Source of the DNA: an uncultured Desulfobacca sp.
Lineage (GTDB): Bacteria > Desulfobacterota > Desulfobaccia > Desulfobaccales > Desulfobaccaceae
Length of the DNA stretch: 6,129 bases
Assembly: GCA_937958145.1 (NCBI GenBank)
Contig: CALGOE010000209.1
Coordinates: forward strand, 1-6,129
Direction of reading: 5' to 3'
In this document: in pieces, positions 5,243 through 6,129 of the stretch
Layout of the letters: each line of letters begins with the position of its first letter
Position numbering within the stretch: position 1 is the stretch's first letter
Program-made: the position numbers and the translations under genes
Notes under the pieces: generated by a model
The model's input: only the letters and a program-made list of their open reading frames with translations
Database searches by the model: none
What the model was told of the DNA's origin: nothing

Positions 5243-5701
5243 ATGCCCTTCGTGTGGGATGAGAACTACCGCCTCGGTATCCCGGAAATCGACCGGCAAC
5301 ATCAGACCCTCCTCCTTCTGCTGACCAAGGCCTTTGATTTTTATTCCCAGCAGCTCTCAGTGCCGCCCACCCCGGCCTTGCGCCAACGGGCTCTCAAGGA
5401 CCTGGCCGGCCTGCGGGAGTGTGCCCGGGCCCATTTCGCCACCGAAGAAGAACTCATGGGCCGCTTTGACTACCCGCACCTGGCCCGCCACGTGCAGGAG
5501 CATGGCAAATTTTTGGCATTAGCCGACCAGCTGGAGGCGGAAATTGCTGCTGCTCCCAACCTGCGGGCCAATGCCTGGATTGATCTCATGCTCCATTGGT
5601 ACGATTCCCATGTGCAAGACCTGGATCGGGAAATGGGGCAATTCCTGCGGGAAAAAGCCGATACCCATGTCATTGTGCCGCCCACCGTCTCAGGCGGCTG
5701 A
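5243..5701 (+). CDS. Bacteriohemerythrin (di-iron oxygen-binding protein)
   Basis: This is a single-domain hemerythrin of 152 residues, predicted to be a cytoplasmic four-helix bundle that binds O2 at a non-heme di-iron centre. It may serve oxygen storage, scavenging or delivery in a low-oxygen lifestyle. All seven expected ligands are visible: His20 (IDRQHQTLL), His64 and Glu68 (HFATEEE), His83 and His87 (HVQEH), and His123 and Asp128 (HVQDLD). The N-terminal FVWDENYRLGIPEID is the usual family opening. The length is slightly above a minimal hemerythrin because of a short C-terminal tail ending in VIVPPTVSGG. GGAGG sits six bases before the ATG. The gene has its own promoter-like sequence and is followed 10 bases later by a second gene whose ribosome-binding site overlaps this stop codon, which indicates an operon. 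Confidence 0.95.
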   Translation: MPFVWDENYRLGIPEIDRQHQTLLLLLTKAFDFYSQQLSVPPTPALRQRALKDLAGLRECARAHFATEEELMGRFDYPHLARHVQEHGKFLALADQLEAEIAAAPNLRANAWIDLMLHWYDSHVQDLDREMGQFLREKADTHVIVPPTVSGG

Positions 5702-5711
5702 GGAGTAAGCC

Positions 5712-6044
5712 ATGCCCTATATCCTCCCCGGCCAACGCCGGGAGTTGGACCCGCTCATCGATGCCCTGGCCGCCCAGATCGTCCAGCAAGCCCAGACCCT
5801 GGAGCAGGAGGCCGCCTTTGCCGGCCTGCTCAATTACGCCTGCACCCGCCTGGCCCTCCAGGTTGTGCGCCAACGCCATGGCCGCCTGCGCTACTGGCTC
5901 ATCGCCCTCCTCACCGGCGTCTTCAAAAACATCGCCGATGAGTTCTACCGCCGCCTGGCCATCCCCTATGAAGAGCAACAAAAAACCGGCCACGGCGACG
6001 TGGATCTCTATGCCGCCCTCCTCCAGGACATCCAAACCCCCTAA
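5712..6044 (+). CDS. Small conserved protein, DUF6899-like
   Basis: The protein has 110 residues and unknown function. It opens MPYILPGQRRELDPLID, has a central LNYACTRL, then a helix leading into DEFYRRLAIPYEEQQ and GHGDVDLY. I recall this arrangement (MPYI...LDP.I..L, LNY..T.L, EFYRR...PYE..K...GDVY) from the small DUF6899 family found in bacteria and phages; the name is from memory and needs a profile search. A segment rich in Gln, Glu and Ala (about 22-38) appears longer than in the copies I recall, and the C-terminus runs past GDVDLY by about 12 residues. There is no signal peptide; the ILALLTG-like hydrophobic stretch is too short for a confident membrane span. AGGAG six bases upstream overlaps the hemerythrin TGA, so the two genes are very likely co-transcribed and possibly translationally coupled. 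Confidence 0.85.
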   Translation: MPYILPGQRRELDPLIDALAAQIVQQAQTLEQEAAFAGLLNYACTRLALQVVRQRHGRLRYWLIALLTGVFKNIADEFYRRLAIPYEEQQKTGHGDVDLYAALLQDIQTP

Positions 6045-6052
6045 CCCCGTCA

Positions 6053-6129
6053 GGCCGACCTCCATATCCCCCAGTAGGGCGGACCTCCAGGTCCGCCACC
6101 CCAGTAGGGCCGACCTCCAGGTCGGCCAA
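6053..6129. repeat. Palindromic intergenic repeat array (REP-like), running off the window
   Basis: Two adjacent units share CCAGTAGGGC and then form perfect hairpins with 9-bp stems and a CC loop: GGCGGACCT/AGGTCCGCC (6078-6097) and GGCCGACCT/AGGTCGGCC (6108-6127). They repeat with a 30-base period. A third, damaged copy (GGCCGACCTCC, 6053-6063) lacks the right arm and is followed by ATATCC. The stem pair that differs between the two full units is swapped on both arms (G-C versus C-G), so pairing is kept. The array lies just after the end of the hemerythrin operon and may also work as a transcript 3' end. It resembles the TAGGG-type palindromic repeats scattered through many bacterial genomes. 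Confidence 0.8.

Noticed and set aside
5923..6129. Minus-strand frame with repeated ADLEV-PTG peptides at the right edge
   Set aside because: The peptide repeats are the translation of the palindromic intergenic repeats, not a real protein.
6053..6129. Repeat array considered as a CRISPR
   Set aside because: The units are adjacent 30-base palindromes with no unique spacers between them.

Overview
The window is GC-rich, gene-dense bacterial DNA with strong G/C bias at third codon positions. A PAS histidine kinase with a Cys/His-rich loop, a bacteriohemerythrin, a small 'MPYI...' protein and GC-rich palindromic intergenic repeats together suggest an anaerobic or microaerophilic Desulfobacterota-like (former Deltaproteobacteria) chromosome. 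This is an inference from style and gene content, not from a marker gene. No rRNA, tRNA, CRISPR array, transposase or phage gene is visible.

Layout. Positions 2-88 hold the last 28 codons of what reads as methionyl-tRNA synthetase (C-terminal tRNA-binding domain). Next is an NlpC/P60 cell-wall hydrolase with a clear lipobox but no ordinary start codon for its signal peptide inside the window. A soluble orphan PAS-histidine kinase follows (to 1964). A small unknown gene (1998-2258) lies on the minus strand, convergent with the kinase. A 324-base AT-richer intergenic region (2259-2582) separates it from the divergent malic-enzyme gene and carries two perfect palindromes, one of them matching the operator type of GntR/FCD regulators. 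The large gene at 2583-5105 encodes two complete malic-enzyme modules in tandem. A promoter-bearing gap (5106-5242) leads into a two-gene operon of bacteriohemerythrin and a DUF6899-like protein. The right edge (6053-6129) holds palindromic repeat units with compensating stem changes that run off the window.

Main discovery candidate. The 840-residue protein is not the usual single malic enzyme, nor the malic enzyme-phosphotransacetylase fusion. It is a malic enzyme fused to a degenerate second malic enzyme. The C-terminal half keeps the metal ligands (Glu560, Asp561, Asp586), the Lys518 motif and the substrate-binding Asn residues. The N-terminal half aligns at a constant offset of 427 residues but has lost the metal and malate positions (Asp to Gly134, Asp-Asp to His158-Glu159, Asn to Leu286, Asn to Arg316). 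It keeps a perfect GxGxxG nucleotide-binding loop and the canonical YTPGV tyrosine motif, which is altered to YSPRV in the active half. This suggests a built-in pseudoenzyme partner that senses a nucleotide, or completes the active site, for the catalytic module.

The genes do not form one obvious pathway. Malic enzyme would link malate to pyruvate and NAD(P)H. Hemerythrin would bind or sense oxygen. The kinase may report redox, metal or another cytoplasmic signal through its Cys/His-rich PAS domain.
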